Shown in pieces: positions 47,579-56,360 of a DNA stretch of 64,000 bases. Position 1 is the first letter of the stretch; every line of letters begins with the position of its first letter. A program made the position numbers and the translations under genes. The DNA comes from Ideonella alba. GTDB lineage: Bacteria; Pseudomonadota; Gammaproteobacteria; Burkholderiales; Burkholderiaceae_C. Where the stretch lies: contig NZ_JAGQDF010000003.1 of the NCBI RefSeq assembly GCF_018069875.1, positions 248,001-312,000 of the forward strand, given 5' to 3'. The notes under the pieces are model-generated. The model was not told the DNA's origin. It worked only from the letters and a program-made list of their open reading frames with translations, and ran no database searches.

Positions 47579-49482
47579 GCGGCGCCGTCGAGCAGTGCCT
47601 GCACCTGGTTGCGCAGGGTGTCGGGCGTCACCGCCTCGGGCGCCATGGCGGGTGCCGCCACCAGGCCCACCCGGTTGAACAGGCCGCGACGCAGCGGCTT
47701 GACCATCGCGGTGCCGCCCTCCACGCGCGAGAAAAACGAGCCCCACAGGTTGGTCAGCGCCATCGGCACCACCGGCACCGCGCGGCGCTCCAGGATCTTC
47801 ATCAGGCCGCCCTTGAAGGGCTGCAGCTGGCCGTCGCGGGTGATGCCGCCCTCGGGGAAGATGCCCAGCAGGTCGCCCTCGGCCAGCACCTGGTCGGCCG
47901 CGGCCAGCGCGGCCTCGTAGGCGGCCGGGTCCTCGCTGCGCGGCGCCACCGGAATGGCCTTGGCCAGGCGGAACAGCCAGCCCAGCACCGGCACCTGGAA
48001 GATGCGGTGGTCCATCAGGAAGCGGATCGGTCGCGGGCTGGCGGCCATCAGCAGCACCGCGTCAATGAAGCTCACGTGGTTGCAGGCCAGGATCGCCGGG
48101 CCCTGGGCCGGGATGTGCTCGTCGCCCTGCACGCGGAAGCGGTAGATGAAGTGGCTGAGCACCCAGGCCACGAAGCGCAGCAGGTACTCGGGCACCAGCA
48201 GGAACACATAGGCCGCCACCAGCGCATTGGCCAGCGCCAGCAGGCCGAAGACCTGCGGGATGCTGAAGCCCGCCTTCAGCAGCATGCCGGCGCCCAGCGC
48301 GCTGACGATCATGAAGATCGCGTTGAGGATGTTGTTGGCGGCGATGATGCGCGCGCGGTGGCTGGCCGGCGAGCGCAGCTGGATCAGCGCGTACATCGGC
48401 ACGCTGTACAGGCCGGCGCTGAACGACAGCGCGAACAGATCGGCCAGCACGCGCCAGTTCGCGCCCACCCCCAGGAAGGCGCCCAGCCCCAGGCGATCGC
48501 TGGCGGGCACCTGCGACGCCGCCCACCACAGGTCGGCGGCGAACACGCTCATGCCGATCGCGCCCAGCGGCACCAGGCCGATCTCCACATGGCGGCGGCT
48601 GAAGGTCTCGCACATCAGCGAGCCCAGGCCCACGCCCACCGAGAACACCACCAGCAGCAGCGAGGCCACATGCTCGTCGCCATGCAGCACGTCCTTGGCG
48701 AAGCTGGGGAACTGGCCCAGGAAGACCGCGCCGAAGAACCACATCCACGAGATGCCCAGCAGCGAGCGGAAGACCACCAGGTTCTGGTGCGCCAGCCGCA
48801 GGTTGCGCCAGGTCTCGGTGACCGGGTTCCAGTTGATGACCAGGTTCGGCGAGGTGGACGGCGTGGGCGGGATGCGCTGCGCCACCGCGCGGCCGATGAC
48901 CGCCAGCGTCAGCGCCGTCCAGGCCACCGCCTCGGCGCCGGTGAGCCACCAGCCCTCGGGGAGCGCGATCAGCACGCCGCCCACCACATTGCCCAGCAGG
49001 ATGGCCACGAAGGTGCCCATCTCGACCATGCCGTTGCCGCCGGTGATCTCGCGCTCGTCCAGGTGCTGCGGCAGGTAGGCGTACTTGACCGGGCCGAACA
49101 GCGTGCTGTGCAGGCCCAGGCCGAAGATGCAGCCCAGCAGCAGCGATGGCCATTGCAGGTGCAGCCCCACCATCGCCGCCACCATGATGGCGATCTCCAG
49201 GCTCTTGACCAGCTGCGCCAGGCGCGCCTTGTCGTACTTGTCGGCCAGCTGCCCAGAGGTGGCCGAGAACAGCAGGAAGGGCAGGATGAAGACCGCGCCG
49301 ATCACCAGGCCTGCCAGCTCGGGGGGCAGCCAGGCCACCTCGATGCGGTAGGTCACCAGCATCGTGAAGGCGAACTTGAAGACGTTGTCATTCGCGGCGC
49401 CCAGGAATTGCGTCCAGAAGAAGGGCGCAAAGCGGCGCTGGCGCAGCAGGGCGAACTGGTTGGGGTGCGGCTGGGCGCTCAC
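47575..49482 (-). CDS. Fused lysophospholipid transporter (MFS) and acyltransferase (PlsC-like)
   Basis: A 635-residue fusion. Residues about 1-410 are a 12-helix MFS transporter with the LplT-like QFLGAANDNVFKFAFTMLV opening. Residues about 430-625 are a PlsC/LPLAT domain with CNHVSFIDAVLL (H-x4-D) and GIFPEGGITRDG. Such LplT-Aas fusions flip lysophospholipids and re-acylate them. It starts at GTG 49482 with a strong AGGAGGAG upstream. It overlaps the Lgt-like gene. In this unit it would supply remodelled phospholipid. The ligase part of Aas is absent. Confidence 0.85.
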   Translation of the reverse strand: MSAQPHPNQFALLRQRRFAPFFWTQFLGAANDNVFKFAFTMLVTYRIEVAWLPPELAGLVIGAVFILPFLLFSATSGQLADKYDKARLAQLVKSLEIAIMVAAMVGLHLQWPSLLLGCIFGLGLHSTLFGPVKYAYLPQHLDEREITGGNGMVEMGTFVAILLGNVVGGVLIALPEGWWLTGAEAVAWTALTLAVIGRAVAQRIPPTPSTSPNLVINWNPVTETWRNLRLAHQNLVVFRSLLGISWMWFFGAVFLGQFPSFAKDVLHGDEHVASLLLVVFSVGVGLGSLMCETFSRRHVEIGLVPLGAIGMSVFAADLWWAASQVPASDRLGLGAFLGVGANWRVLADLFALSFSAGLYSVPMYALIQLRSPASHRARIIAANNILNAIFMIVSALGAGMLLKAGFSIPQVFGLLALANALVAAYVFLLVPEYLLRFVAWVLSHFIYRFRVQGDEHIPAQGPAILACNHVSFIDAVLLMAASPRPIRFLMDHRIFQVPVLGWLFRLAKAIPVAPRSEDPAAYEAALAAADQVLAEGDLLGIFPEGGITRDGQLQPFKGGLMKILERRAVPVVPMALTNLWGSFFSRVEGGTAMVKPLRRGLFNRVGLVAAPAMAPEAVTPDTLRNQVQALLDGAA

Positions 49483-49526
49483 GCGGGGCTCCTCCTGAGG
49501 GTGTCTGGACTGTAGCGGCTTGGTGG

Positions 49527-50321
49527 TCAGCGAACGGTCTGCACCGGGCCCCCCAGTTGGGCGATCTGCAGCCAGTCGACAACGGCGTCGACGGTGGTGG
49601 TCTCGATGCGGTCGGCGAAGCGCTTGTCGTTGGGGTGGTCGTCGAAGGCGATGTTGGCGCGGGTGGCGCGCGCGCCCAGGCGGGTCAGCGGGCCCAGGTG
49701 CAGCACCGTCGGCGTGAAGCCGCGCAACTGCAGCCAGGCCTGGGCGCGCGGGCGGTCGCTGGCGCCCTCGTCGGCGGCGCCGGCCAGGGTCTCGATCGCC
49801 CACTGGTTGCTCTGCTGGTAGCGCGTGGACCAGGGGTAGGCCAGCATGTTGTAGCGCGGCTCGTGCCAGCGCAGCACGCGCGCATCGTCCTGCAGCAGCG
49901 GCAGCAGGCGGGTCTGCAGCTCGGGCGTGGGCACCAGGTACGCGGCCTCGTAGCGCCACGGCCGGTCCAGGAAGAACTCGGCCAGACCCTGGCGATAGAC
50001 CTGGGCCTGGTCGCTGCCGCAGTGGTTGAGCTTGTGCACCACGCGCCAGCTGGCCTGGCCGCTGGCATCGGTCTGGCGGTAGGCCCAGCCCATGTGCGAC
50101 CAGCGCAGGCGGTAGGCGCTGAGGTCCTGGCCGGCGCGGGCCAGCAGGACCACGCTGGCGCCGCTGGCCTGCAGCGCGGCCTCGGTGCGCACGGCCAGGG
50201 CCAGACCCTGCTGGACCTCGGCCACCGTGGGCGGCTCGGGCTCGCAGGGGCGGCCCGCCCGGGCGGTGGGTCCTGTCAGCAGCGCCACGACCAGCGCAGC
50301 GGTGCGCCAGAGGGCGCTCAT
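49527..50321 (-). CDS. Secreted DUF2145 family protein
   Basis: A 264-residue protein with a signal peptide (about 5-22) and a mature domain containing RWSHMGWAYR, WRVVHKLNHCGSDQ and YNMLAYPWSTRYQQSNQW, the signature words of DUF2145, a family of unknown function found near other envelope genes. It may be a periplasmic papain-like or NlpC-like fold, since the H and C words are spaced that way, but no proof. The start overlaps the preceding gene stop (ATGA). It lies 44 bases upstream of the lipid transporter gene. Confidence 0.75.
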   Translation of the reverse strand: MSALWRTAALVVALLTGPTARAGRPCEPEPPTVAEVQQGLALAVRTEAALQASGASVVLLARAGQDLSAYRLRWSHMGWAYRQTDASGQASWRVVHKLNHCGSDQAQVYRQGLAEFFLDRPWRYEAAYLVPTPELQTRLLPLLQDDARVLRWHEPRYNMLAYPWSTRYQQSNQWAIETLAGAADEGASDRPRAQAWLQLRGFTPTVLHLGPLTRLGARATRANIAFDDHPNDKRFADRIETTTVDAVVDWLQIAQLGGPVQTVR

Positions 50322-50737
50322 CGCGACAGCGGCTGGTGGTGGAACAGGCGGGCGTGCGCCGCATCGGGCAGCACCGCCACGGCGCGGCTGCCGTCCACCA
50401 GCAGCCAGCCGGCCTCGACCGCCACCAGCGTCAGCGCCTGGCCCACCGCCAGCGCGCTGGCGCCGGCGGCGGTCAGCACGATGCGCGCGCCGTCGGCGCT
50501 GCGCTCGAGCACCCACACGCTGCCCTCGGCGGTCACCTCCACGGCCTTCACCAGCAGCACGCCGGTGCCCACCGACAGCAGCAGCGGCGCGCCCACCAGG
50601 GTCAGCACCGGCAGCGCCGACAGTGCCGCCGAGGCCTCGGACGGGCCGCCGCGGTGGGCGCGCACCGGGGTGGCCGACAGCACGGTCAGCAGGGCCAGGG
50701 TCAGCGGCAGCAGGGGCCGCAGAGGGCGACGGGCCAT
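50318..50737 (-). CDS. Secreted small protein paired with DUF2145
   Basis: A 139-residue protein with a signal peptide (cleavage near RAHR) and hydrophobic beta segments (LPVLTLVGAPLLLSVGTGVLLVKAVEV). No family is recognised. It is the first gene of the minus-strand block that runs through DUF2145, the lipid enzymes and the radical SAM gene, and it is divergent from the XRE regulator. Its stop overlaps the DUF2145 start. Confidence 0.6.
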   Translation of the reverse strand: MARRPLRPLLPLTLALLTVLSATPVRAHRGGPSEASAALSALPVLTLVGAPLLLSVGTGVLLVKAVEVTAEGSVWVLERSADGARIVLTAAGASALAVGQALTLVAVEAGWLLVDGSRAVAVLPDAAHARLFHHQPLSR

Positions 50738-50834
50738 GGTGGGGTCCCGAGGGGGCGGGTCCGTTGTTGAACAGGGCTTCATCTTGGCGCGAGGGCGGCC
50801 AGGAGTGGCTTGAATCAATGCCGTGTGCCGTCGC

Positions 50835-50864
50835 TTGACCCTTGCGGTATCGTTTGGCGATACT
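50835..50864 (+). promoter_or_regulatory. Promoter with palindromic operator, leaderless XRE gene
   Basis: TTGACC at 50835-50840 and GATACT at 50859-50864 form a sigma-70-like promoter with an 18-base spacer. GTATCG at 50847-50852 and CGATAC at 50858-50863 make a perfect inverted repeat with a 5-base spacer, overlapping the -10. The XRE start codon is at 50871, about 7 bases past the -10, so the mRNA would have almost no leader. This points to autorepression. Confidence 0.65.
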
Positions 50865-50870
50865 GTGGCC

Positions 50871-51611
50871 ATGTCGACCACCCAGGCCCTGATCCAGGTG
50901 CTGAAGACCGAGCTGAAGGCCGCCGGCTGGACCTACGCCGCGCTGGCGCGTGAGCTGGGCCTGGCCGAATCCAGCGTCAAGCGCATGTTCGCCCGCGGCG
51001 ACATGCCACTGGCCCGCATCGATGCGATCTGCGAGGTGCTGAAGACCGACTTCACTGAGCTCAGCCGCCGCGTGGCCGCCGCCCAGCCCGAGCGCCACGA
51101 GCTGACGCTGGAGCAGGAGCGCGCCGTGGTGGCCGACCGCAAGCTGCTGCTGATGGCGGTGTGCTGCCAGAGCCAGTGGACGCTGGAGCAGGTGGTGGCG
51201 CACTACCGCCTGAGCGAGACCGAGGGCATCGCGCTGCTGGCCCAGCTGGACCGCCTGGGCATCATCGAGCTGCGGCCGCACAACCGCTACCGGCTGAAGC
51301 TGGCCAAGGCCTTTCGCTGGCGGCCGCACGGTCCGGTGATGGCCTTCTTCCGCGAGCAGGTGGTGGGCGACTTCTTCGGCGGCGGTTTTGACGGCGAGGG
51401 CGAACTGCTGACGCTGGTGCACGGCCAGATCCGCCCGGCGCTGGTGGCTTCGTACAACGACCGCCTGCAGCGCCTGGCCCAGGACTTTGCCCAGCAGCAC
51501 CTGGCCGACCAGAAGCTGCCACCCGACCAGAAGCAGGCCTGCACGCTGCTGATCGGCCTGCGCAGCTGGCTGTTCGGCGCCTTTCGCGAGCTGCGGCGCA
51601 GCGGCGTCTGA
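50871..51611 (+). CDS. XRE-family transcriptional regulator
   Basis: A 246-residue protein. The N-terminal helix-turn-helix (YAALARELGLAESSVKRMFARGDMPLARIDAICEVL) is of the Cro/cI type. The middle has an ELTLEQERAVVAD link and a winged-looking segment, and the C-terminal half is helical and may bind a ligand or dimerise. Its promoter holds a palindrome that fits its own binding site. It is divergent from the eight-gene lipid unit and may control it. The stop shares TGATCA with the stop of the opposite GGDEF-EAL gene, with no gap. Confidence 0.8.
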   Translation: MSTTQALIQVLKTELKAAGWTYAALARELGLAESSVKRMFARGDMPLARIDAICEVLKTDFTELSRRVAAAQPERHELTLEQERAVVADRKLLLMAVCCQSQWTLEQVVAHYRLSETEGIALLAQLDRLGIIELRPHNRYRLKLAKAFRWRPHGPVMAFFREQVVGDFFGGGFDGEGELLTLVHGQIRPALVASYNDRLQRLAQDFAQQHLADQKLPPDQKQACTLLIGLRSWLFGAFRELRRSGV

Positions 51612-54611
51612 TCAGGGGCGCGCGTCCTCGCGTGGGCGCCCCACCGCCAGCTGCAGCGACAGCAGTGCGGCGGCCAGCTCGTCCTGCACGGCCAGCAGCG
51701 CCGACAGGCCGGCGCGCATCGCCGCATGCCGGCCTTCGCGCCACAGGCCGTCGAGCTGGTCCACCTCGCGGTGCAGCTGGCGATGCAGGGCGTCGATCCG
51801 GGCGGTGGCCCCGTGTGCCGCGTAGCGCAGCCGGCCATCGGCCTCGAACCAGGTGCCGAAGGCGCAGCGGGTGGGGTCGCCGAAATGCTGGTGCGGGATC
51901 GGCCGCTGTTCCAGCACCGCGCGCTGCACCTGCTCCACCCAGGCACGCAGCTGGATCTCGGCAGTGAGCAGCTGCCGGTCGGTGTCGCTCCAGTGCAGCG
52001 GCGCCACCGCCTGCCAGGACGGGTCGGGCCGCCAGGCGGCCAGCCAGGGCAGCCAGTCGCCGGCCGGCATCGCGCGGGCGATGCCGTGGCCCTGCGCCAG
52101 GTCGCCGTCGAGCTGCAGCAGCATGCGGCCGTGCAGCGCCGATTCAATGCCCTCGGCCAGCACCTGACGGCCGAAGGCGCGCGCCAGCTCGATCACGCCG
52201 CGCACGATGATCAGGTTGTCCAGGTCGGTGGGCAGCTCGCGCACGAAGCCCAGGTCGATCTTGATCAGCTCGATCGGCAGGCGCTTGAGGTAGCTCAGCG
52301 AGGAGTAGCCGGCGCCGAAGTCGTCCAGCGCCACGCTGACGCCCAGCGCGCGGCAGTCGTCAATCACCCGCGCGGTGCGCACGATGTCCTCCAGCGCGGT
52401 GGTCTCCAGCACCTCCAGCGCCAGCAGACCGGCCACCGCCGGGTGCCGGGCCTGGGCCGCCTGCAGGCGGTCGATGAAGTCGCGCTGCTGCAGGTGGCGG
52501 CCGGCGATGTTGACGCTCACCGGCAGCCGCTGGCCGGCGGCGTGCCAGGCATCGAGCTGGCTCAGCGCCTGCTCGATGACCCAGTCGCCGATCGACTCGA
52601 TCAGCTCGGCGTCGTCGATCTGCGGCAGGAAGTCACCCGGCGCCAGCAGCCCGCGCTGCGGGTGCTGCCAGCGGATCAGCGCCTCGGCGCCGACCACGCG
52701 GCCGGCGCGCAGGTCCACCTGCGGCTGGTAATGCAGCACCAGCTCGCCCTGGCGTAGCGCATCGGCCAGGCGCGCCACATGGCCGTGGCGGTGGCGCTGG
52801 TGGCGCTCTTCCTCGGCGTTGAAGAAGCGGTAGCCGTTCTTGCCGGCCTGCTTGGCCTGGTACATCGCCTGGTCGGCGTGGCGCAGCAGCGTGTCGGGGC
52901 CTTCGTCGTCGGCGGGGAACAGGGTCACGCCGACGCTGGCCGACACCGTGGTCGGCTGCGGCAGGCCGGCCAGCGGCTGGGCCACCACGGCGATCAGGCG
53001 GCGCAGCACCTCCTCGACCTCGTCCACCGAGCCCAGGCCGTTGAGCAGCAGCGCGAACTCGTCGCCGCCCAGGCGCGCCACGGTGTCACCGCCGCGCACC
53101 GCGCGCAGCAGGCGCTGGCCGATCTCCACCAGCACGCGGTCGCCGGCCTCGTGGCCCCACTGGTCATTGATCGGCTTGAAGCCGTCCAGGTCGAGCAGAC
53201 ACACCGCCAGCAGGCGCCCGCCGTGGCGCGCCTGGGCGATGCCATGGCCCAGGCGCTCGGCCAGCAGCTTGCGGTTGGGCAGCTCGGTCAGCGCATCGAA
53301 ATAGGCCAGCTGCTTGAGCTGGCGCTCCTGGTGCTTGAGGTGGCCGATGTCGGCGAACACCGCGACGAAGTTGCGCGTCTGGCCTTCGGCGTCGCGCACC
53401 GCGGCGATCGACAGCAGCTCGGGATAGATCGCGCCTTCGCGGTTGCGGTTCCAGATCTCGCCCGACCAGCGTCCGGTGTCGGCGATCGAGCGCCACATCG
53501 CGCGGTAGAACGCGTCGTCGTGGTAGCCCGACTTCAGCACGCGCGGGTTGCGGCCGATCACCTCTTCCCGCGTCCAGCCGGTGATGCGGGTGAAGGCCGG
53601 GTTGACGTCGAGGATGTTGCCCTGCGCGTCGGTCAGCGTGATGCCGTCGTGGGCGTTGCGAAACGCGGTGGCGTGCAGCGTCAGCAGCTGCTGGGCGGCC
53701 AGCTGGGCGTCGTACAGCTGGGCCAGCTCGGCGTGGGTGCGCTGCAGGCTGCGGCGCGCCCGCGCCAGGTGCCACAGCAGCCAGCCCACCGCGCCGGCCA
53801 GCAGCACGCTGACCACCGACAGCGCCTGGCGGTAGCGCGTGGCCTGCGCCGCCGCGCGTGCGTGGCCCGCGGTGTAGTGGTGGGCCAGTGCATCGACGCG
53901 GGCGTCGGTGCCCAGGGCCAGCAGCTGCCGGTCCAGCGCGTCCAGGCGCGCTTCGCGCTCGACCAGCACCGCGCCGTGGCGGCGCAGCTGGGCCACCGGC
54001 TCGGCCAGGACGCCGGGCCCGTCCAGCGTCAGCGGAGGCGGCGGATGGTGCTCGGCGCCCAGCCTGCCCGCACTCAGCTGGCGGGCGTAGCGCCCGATCG
54101 CCTCGCGCTGGGCCTCGCTCAGGCGCTCGGCCAGAGGGCCGTCGAGGAGCTCGCGCGTCAGCGCGTCCAGGTAGTTCAGCGAGTTGCTCAGCACCGCGTT
54201 CTCGCGGCGGAACTGGTCGACCAGATCGGCTTTCTCGATCAGCGCCGCAGCCAGCGCGTCGGCCTCGGCCGCCACCGTCGGTGCGTCGCGGTCCAGCAGG
54301 AAGCTCGGCGGCGGCGCGAGCTGCCCGGCCAGTTGCGAGAGCTGGCCGGTGTGGCTCGTCAGGTCATCGTAGTGGCGGTTGCGTTGCCAGCGCGCCGCCA
54401 GCAGGTCGCGGTCGACCGCAGCGTTCAGGCTGCGCACATCGTGCAGCCGCTCCGAGTACGCGGCATGGACCGCTGCCGGCACCGCGCTGGCCCCGCGCTC
54501 CAGCACCGCGAACAGCCCCACCGCCAGCGCCATCAGCAGCACGATCCCGGCGCGTGCGCGCCAGCCGCGGCCTGCCGGCCCGCCGAAGCGTGGCGCCGTC
54601 GTGCCGCTCAC
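51612..54611 (-). CDS. PAS-GGDEF-EAL protein with N-terminal membrane sensor and CZB-like end
   Basis: A 999-residue protein. Two membrane helices (near 20-40 and 255-280) enclose a periplasmic helical sensor. A PAS domain (about 310-430), a GGDEF domain (ARLGGDEFALLLNGL), an EAL domain (AEALIRW, DDFGAGYSSLSYLKRLP, IKIDLGFV) and a C-terminal CZB-like zinc sensor (CAFGTWFE with downstream H-residues) follow. The GGDEF and EAL sites look intact, so it may make and cleave c-di-GMP. Start set at GTG 54611, overlapping the preceding stop (GTGA); a TTG 21 bases earlier is possible. Confidence 0.88.
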   Translation of the reverse strand: MSGTTAPRFGGPAGRGWRARAGIVLLMALAVGLFAVLERGASAVPAAVHAAYSERLHDVRSLNAAVDRDLLAARWQRNRHYDDLTSHTGQLSQLAGQLAPPPSFLLDRDAPTVAAEADALAAALIEKADLVDQFRRENAVLSNSLNYLDALTRELLDGPLAERLSEAQREAIGRYARQLSAGRLGAEHHPPPPLTLDGPGVLAEPVAQLRRHGAVLVEREARLDALDRQLLALGTDARVDALAHHYTAGHARAAAQATRYRQALSVVSVLLAGAVGWLLWHLARARRSLQRTHAELAQLYDAQLAAQQLLTLHATAFRNAHDGITLTDAQGNILDVNPAFTRITGWTREEVIGRNPRVLKSGYHDDAFYRAMWRSIADTGRWSGEIWNRNREGAIYPELLSIAAVRDAEGQTRNFVAVFADIGHLKHQERQLKQLAYFDALTELPNRKLLAERLGHGIAQARHGGRLLAVCLLDLDGFKPINDQWGHEAGDRVLVEIGQRLLRAVRGGDTVARLGGDEFALLLNGLGSVDEVEEVLRRLIAVVAQPLAGLPQPTTVSASVGVTLFPADDEGPDTLLRHADQAMYQAKQAGKNGYRFFNAEEERHQRHRHGHVARLADALRQGELVLHYQPQVDLRAGRVVGAEALIRWQHPQRGLLAPGDFLPQIDDAELIESIGDWVIEQALSQLDAWHAAGQRLPVSVNIAGRHLQQRDFIDRLQAAQARHPAVAGLLALEVLETTALEDIVRTARVIDDCRALGVSVALDDFGAGYSSLSYLKRLPIELIKIDLGFVRELPTDLDNLIIVRGVIELARAFGRQVLAEGIESALHGRMLLQLDGDLAQGHGIARAMPAGDWLPWLAAWRPDPSWQAVAPLHWSDTDRQLLTAEIQLRAWVEQVQRAVLEQRPIPHQHFGDPTRCAFGTWFEADGRLRYAAHGATARIDALHRQLHREVDQLDGLWREGRHAAMRAGLSALLAVQDELAAALLSLQLAVGRPREDARP

Positions 54612-55615
54612 TGCAGGGCCTGTCCCCGCCAACGGCCGGTCAGCGCGTGCAGGAAGGCGACGATCAGGTCCACGTCCTGCGCCGCCATGTCCTGCCCCAG
54701 CTGCACCCGCGCCATGGTGCGGACCGCGTCCTCCAGCGTGGCCGCCGAGGCGTCGTGGAAGTAGGGCGCGGTCAGCGCCACGTTGCGCAGGCCGGGCACC
54801 TTGAAGACGCCGCGGTCGGCCTCGCGGCCGGTGACGGCCTGGCGCCCGCTGTCGCGCGCGACGCCAGGCGGCGGGGCCTCCATCACCCCGAAGCGCTGGA
54901 ACATGTTGCCGCCGAGGCCCACGCCCTGGTGGCAGCTGGCACAGCCCAGCTCGATGAAGCGCTGCAGCCCGGCGCGCTGGCGCGCGTCGAGCGCCCCGGG
55001 TTCGCCGCGCAGGAAGCGGTCGAGCGGGCTGTCCGGCGTCAGCAGGGTCTCCTCGAAGCTGGCCAGTGCGTCAACGATGTGCTCGGCCGTGGGCGGCCCG
55101 CCATAGGCGCTGGCAAAGGCCTCGCGGTAGCTGGCGTCGGCGCGCAGCTTGTCCAGGACCTCGGGCCAGCTGGAGGCCATCTCCACCGGGTTGTGCACCG
55201 GCCCGGCGGCCTGCTCGCGCAACGAGCCCGCGCGGCCATCCCAGAACTGCACGAAGTTCAGGCTGGCATTGAACACCGTGGGCGCGTTGCGCTGTCCCGG
55301 CTGACCCCGCACCCCCAGCGACACCGGGCGGGCGTCGGCGCCACCATGGGCCAGGTCATGGCAGCTGGCACAGGACAGGCTGTTGTCGTGCGACAGGCGG
55401 GGCTCGTGGAACAGGCGTTCGCCCAGCGCCACGCGCGCGGCCGGTAGCGCCGGCACCGGCGGCAGGGGCTGCAGGGCCTGGAAGGGCAGGGCCGGCGTCG
55501 GACCGGGTGGCGGCATGGGCGGCGCCTCGCCGTCCTCGCCGCCGCGGATCCAGCCGATGCACAGGCCGATGCACAGCAGCACCAGCGCAGCAATCAGGGT
55601 AGGGCGAAACGGCAT
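54608..55615 (-). CDS. Di-haem cytochrome c peroxidase / MauG-family protein
   Basis: A 335-residue protein with an N-terminal membrane anchor and two c-type haem sites, CASCHD (C82-H86) and CASCHQ (near 228). GERLFHEPRLS and the NAPTVFNASL and VPGLRNVALTAPYFHD segments are typical of bacterial di-haem peroxidases and MauG. It would reduce hydrogen peroxide or oxidise a substrate in the periplasm. Its stop overlaps the GGDEF-EAL start, suggesting a shared transcript and a possible redox-signalling link. Confidence 0.88.
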   Translation of the reverse strand: MPFRPTLIAALVLLCIGLCIGWIRGGEDGEAPPMPPPGPTPALPFQALQPLPPVPALPAARVALGERLFHEPRLSHDNSLSCASCHDLAHGGADARPVSLGVRGQPGQRNAPTVFNASLNFVQFWDGRAGSLREQAAGPVHNPVEMASSWPEVLDKLRADASYREAFASAYGGPPTAEHIVDALASFEETLLTPDSPLDRFLRGEPGALDARQRAGLQRFIELGCASCHQGVGLGGNMFQRFGVMEAPPPGVARDSGRQAVTGREADRGVFKVPGLRNVALTAPYFHDASAATLEDAVRTMARVQLGQDMAAQDVDLIVAFLHALTGRWRGQALQ

Positions 55616-55771
55616 GGCGACACTCGGCGCCCGCCAGTGACGGCGGGGCCGCCATGGTTGGCCGAAGTGCCGCGGGAGGGCTTGACTGTCGTCAAAGGTG
55701 GCGGCGCGTGGCAGCCGGCGCGCGGGTCCGCCGTGCGATGCGCACGGTCTGCGCGCGCGGCGCGGGCTGGC

Positions 55772-56353
55772 TCAGACCGCGCCCAGCGCGCCGACCAGCG
55801 CCCCCGCCGCCAGCAGCGCCCACACCGGCCAGCGCGTGCGCAGCACGGCCAGCGCGGTGCCCGCCGCCAGGGCCAGGGCGACCGGGGTATCGCTGCCCAG
55901 CCCGGCGCCACGGCCGATGAACACCGCCGTGCCCAGCATCGCGGCCACCACCACCGGCTCCATGCCGCGCCGAAAGGCCTGCAGCAGGGCATGCGCGTGC
56001 CAGCGCTGTGCCAGATGGGCCGCCAGACAGGCCAGCACAGAACTGGGCAGCAGCAGCCCGAACAGCGCGGTGCCCGCGGCGGCCGCTGCCAGCCCGGCCT
56101 GCACCGCCAGGCCCGCCCCGGCGTGCTGCCAGCCGATCAGCCAGCCGGCCAGCGCCACGTAGAGCACATTCGGCCCGGGGGCGGCCTGGGCCAGCGTCAG
56201 GCTGCGGGTGAAGTCGGCTTCGCTGAGCCAGCCCTGCTCGCTGACCAGCAGGCGGTGCAGGTCGGGGGCGACGGTCATCGCGCCGCCGATCGTGAACGGC
56301 GACAAGCCCAGGTGGATCAGCCACAGCTGGCCCAGGTCCAGGGGTGCAGCCAT
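55772..56353 (-). CDS. chrA: Chromate transporter, C-terminal-half protein
   Basis: A 193-residue protein. LWLIHLGLSPFTIGGAMTVAPDLHRLLV and LTLAQAAPGPNVLYVALAGWLIG match one CHR domain of the chromate ion transporter family. With the upstream gene it makes a two-subunit short-chain ChrA, which exports chromate. The two are 7 bases apart. Gene order suggests a role in oxyanion transport together with the ModA-like protein. Confidence 0.85.
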   Translation of the reverse strand: MAAPLDLGQLWLIHLGLSPFTIGGAMTVAPDLHRLLVSEQGWLSEADFTRSLTLAQAAPGPNVLYVALAGWLIGWQHAGAGLAVQAGLAAAAAGTALFGLLLPSSVLACLAAHLAQRWHAHALLQAFRRGMEPVVVAAMLGTAVFIGRGAGLGSDTPVALALAAGTALAVLRTRWPVWALLAAGALVGALGAV

Positions 56354-56360
56354 CGGCAGC

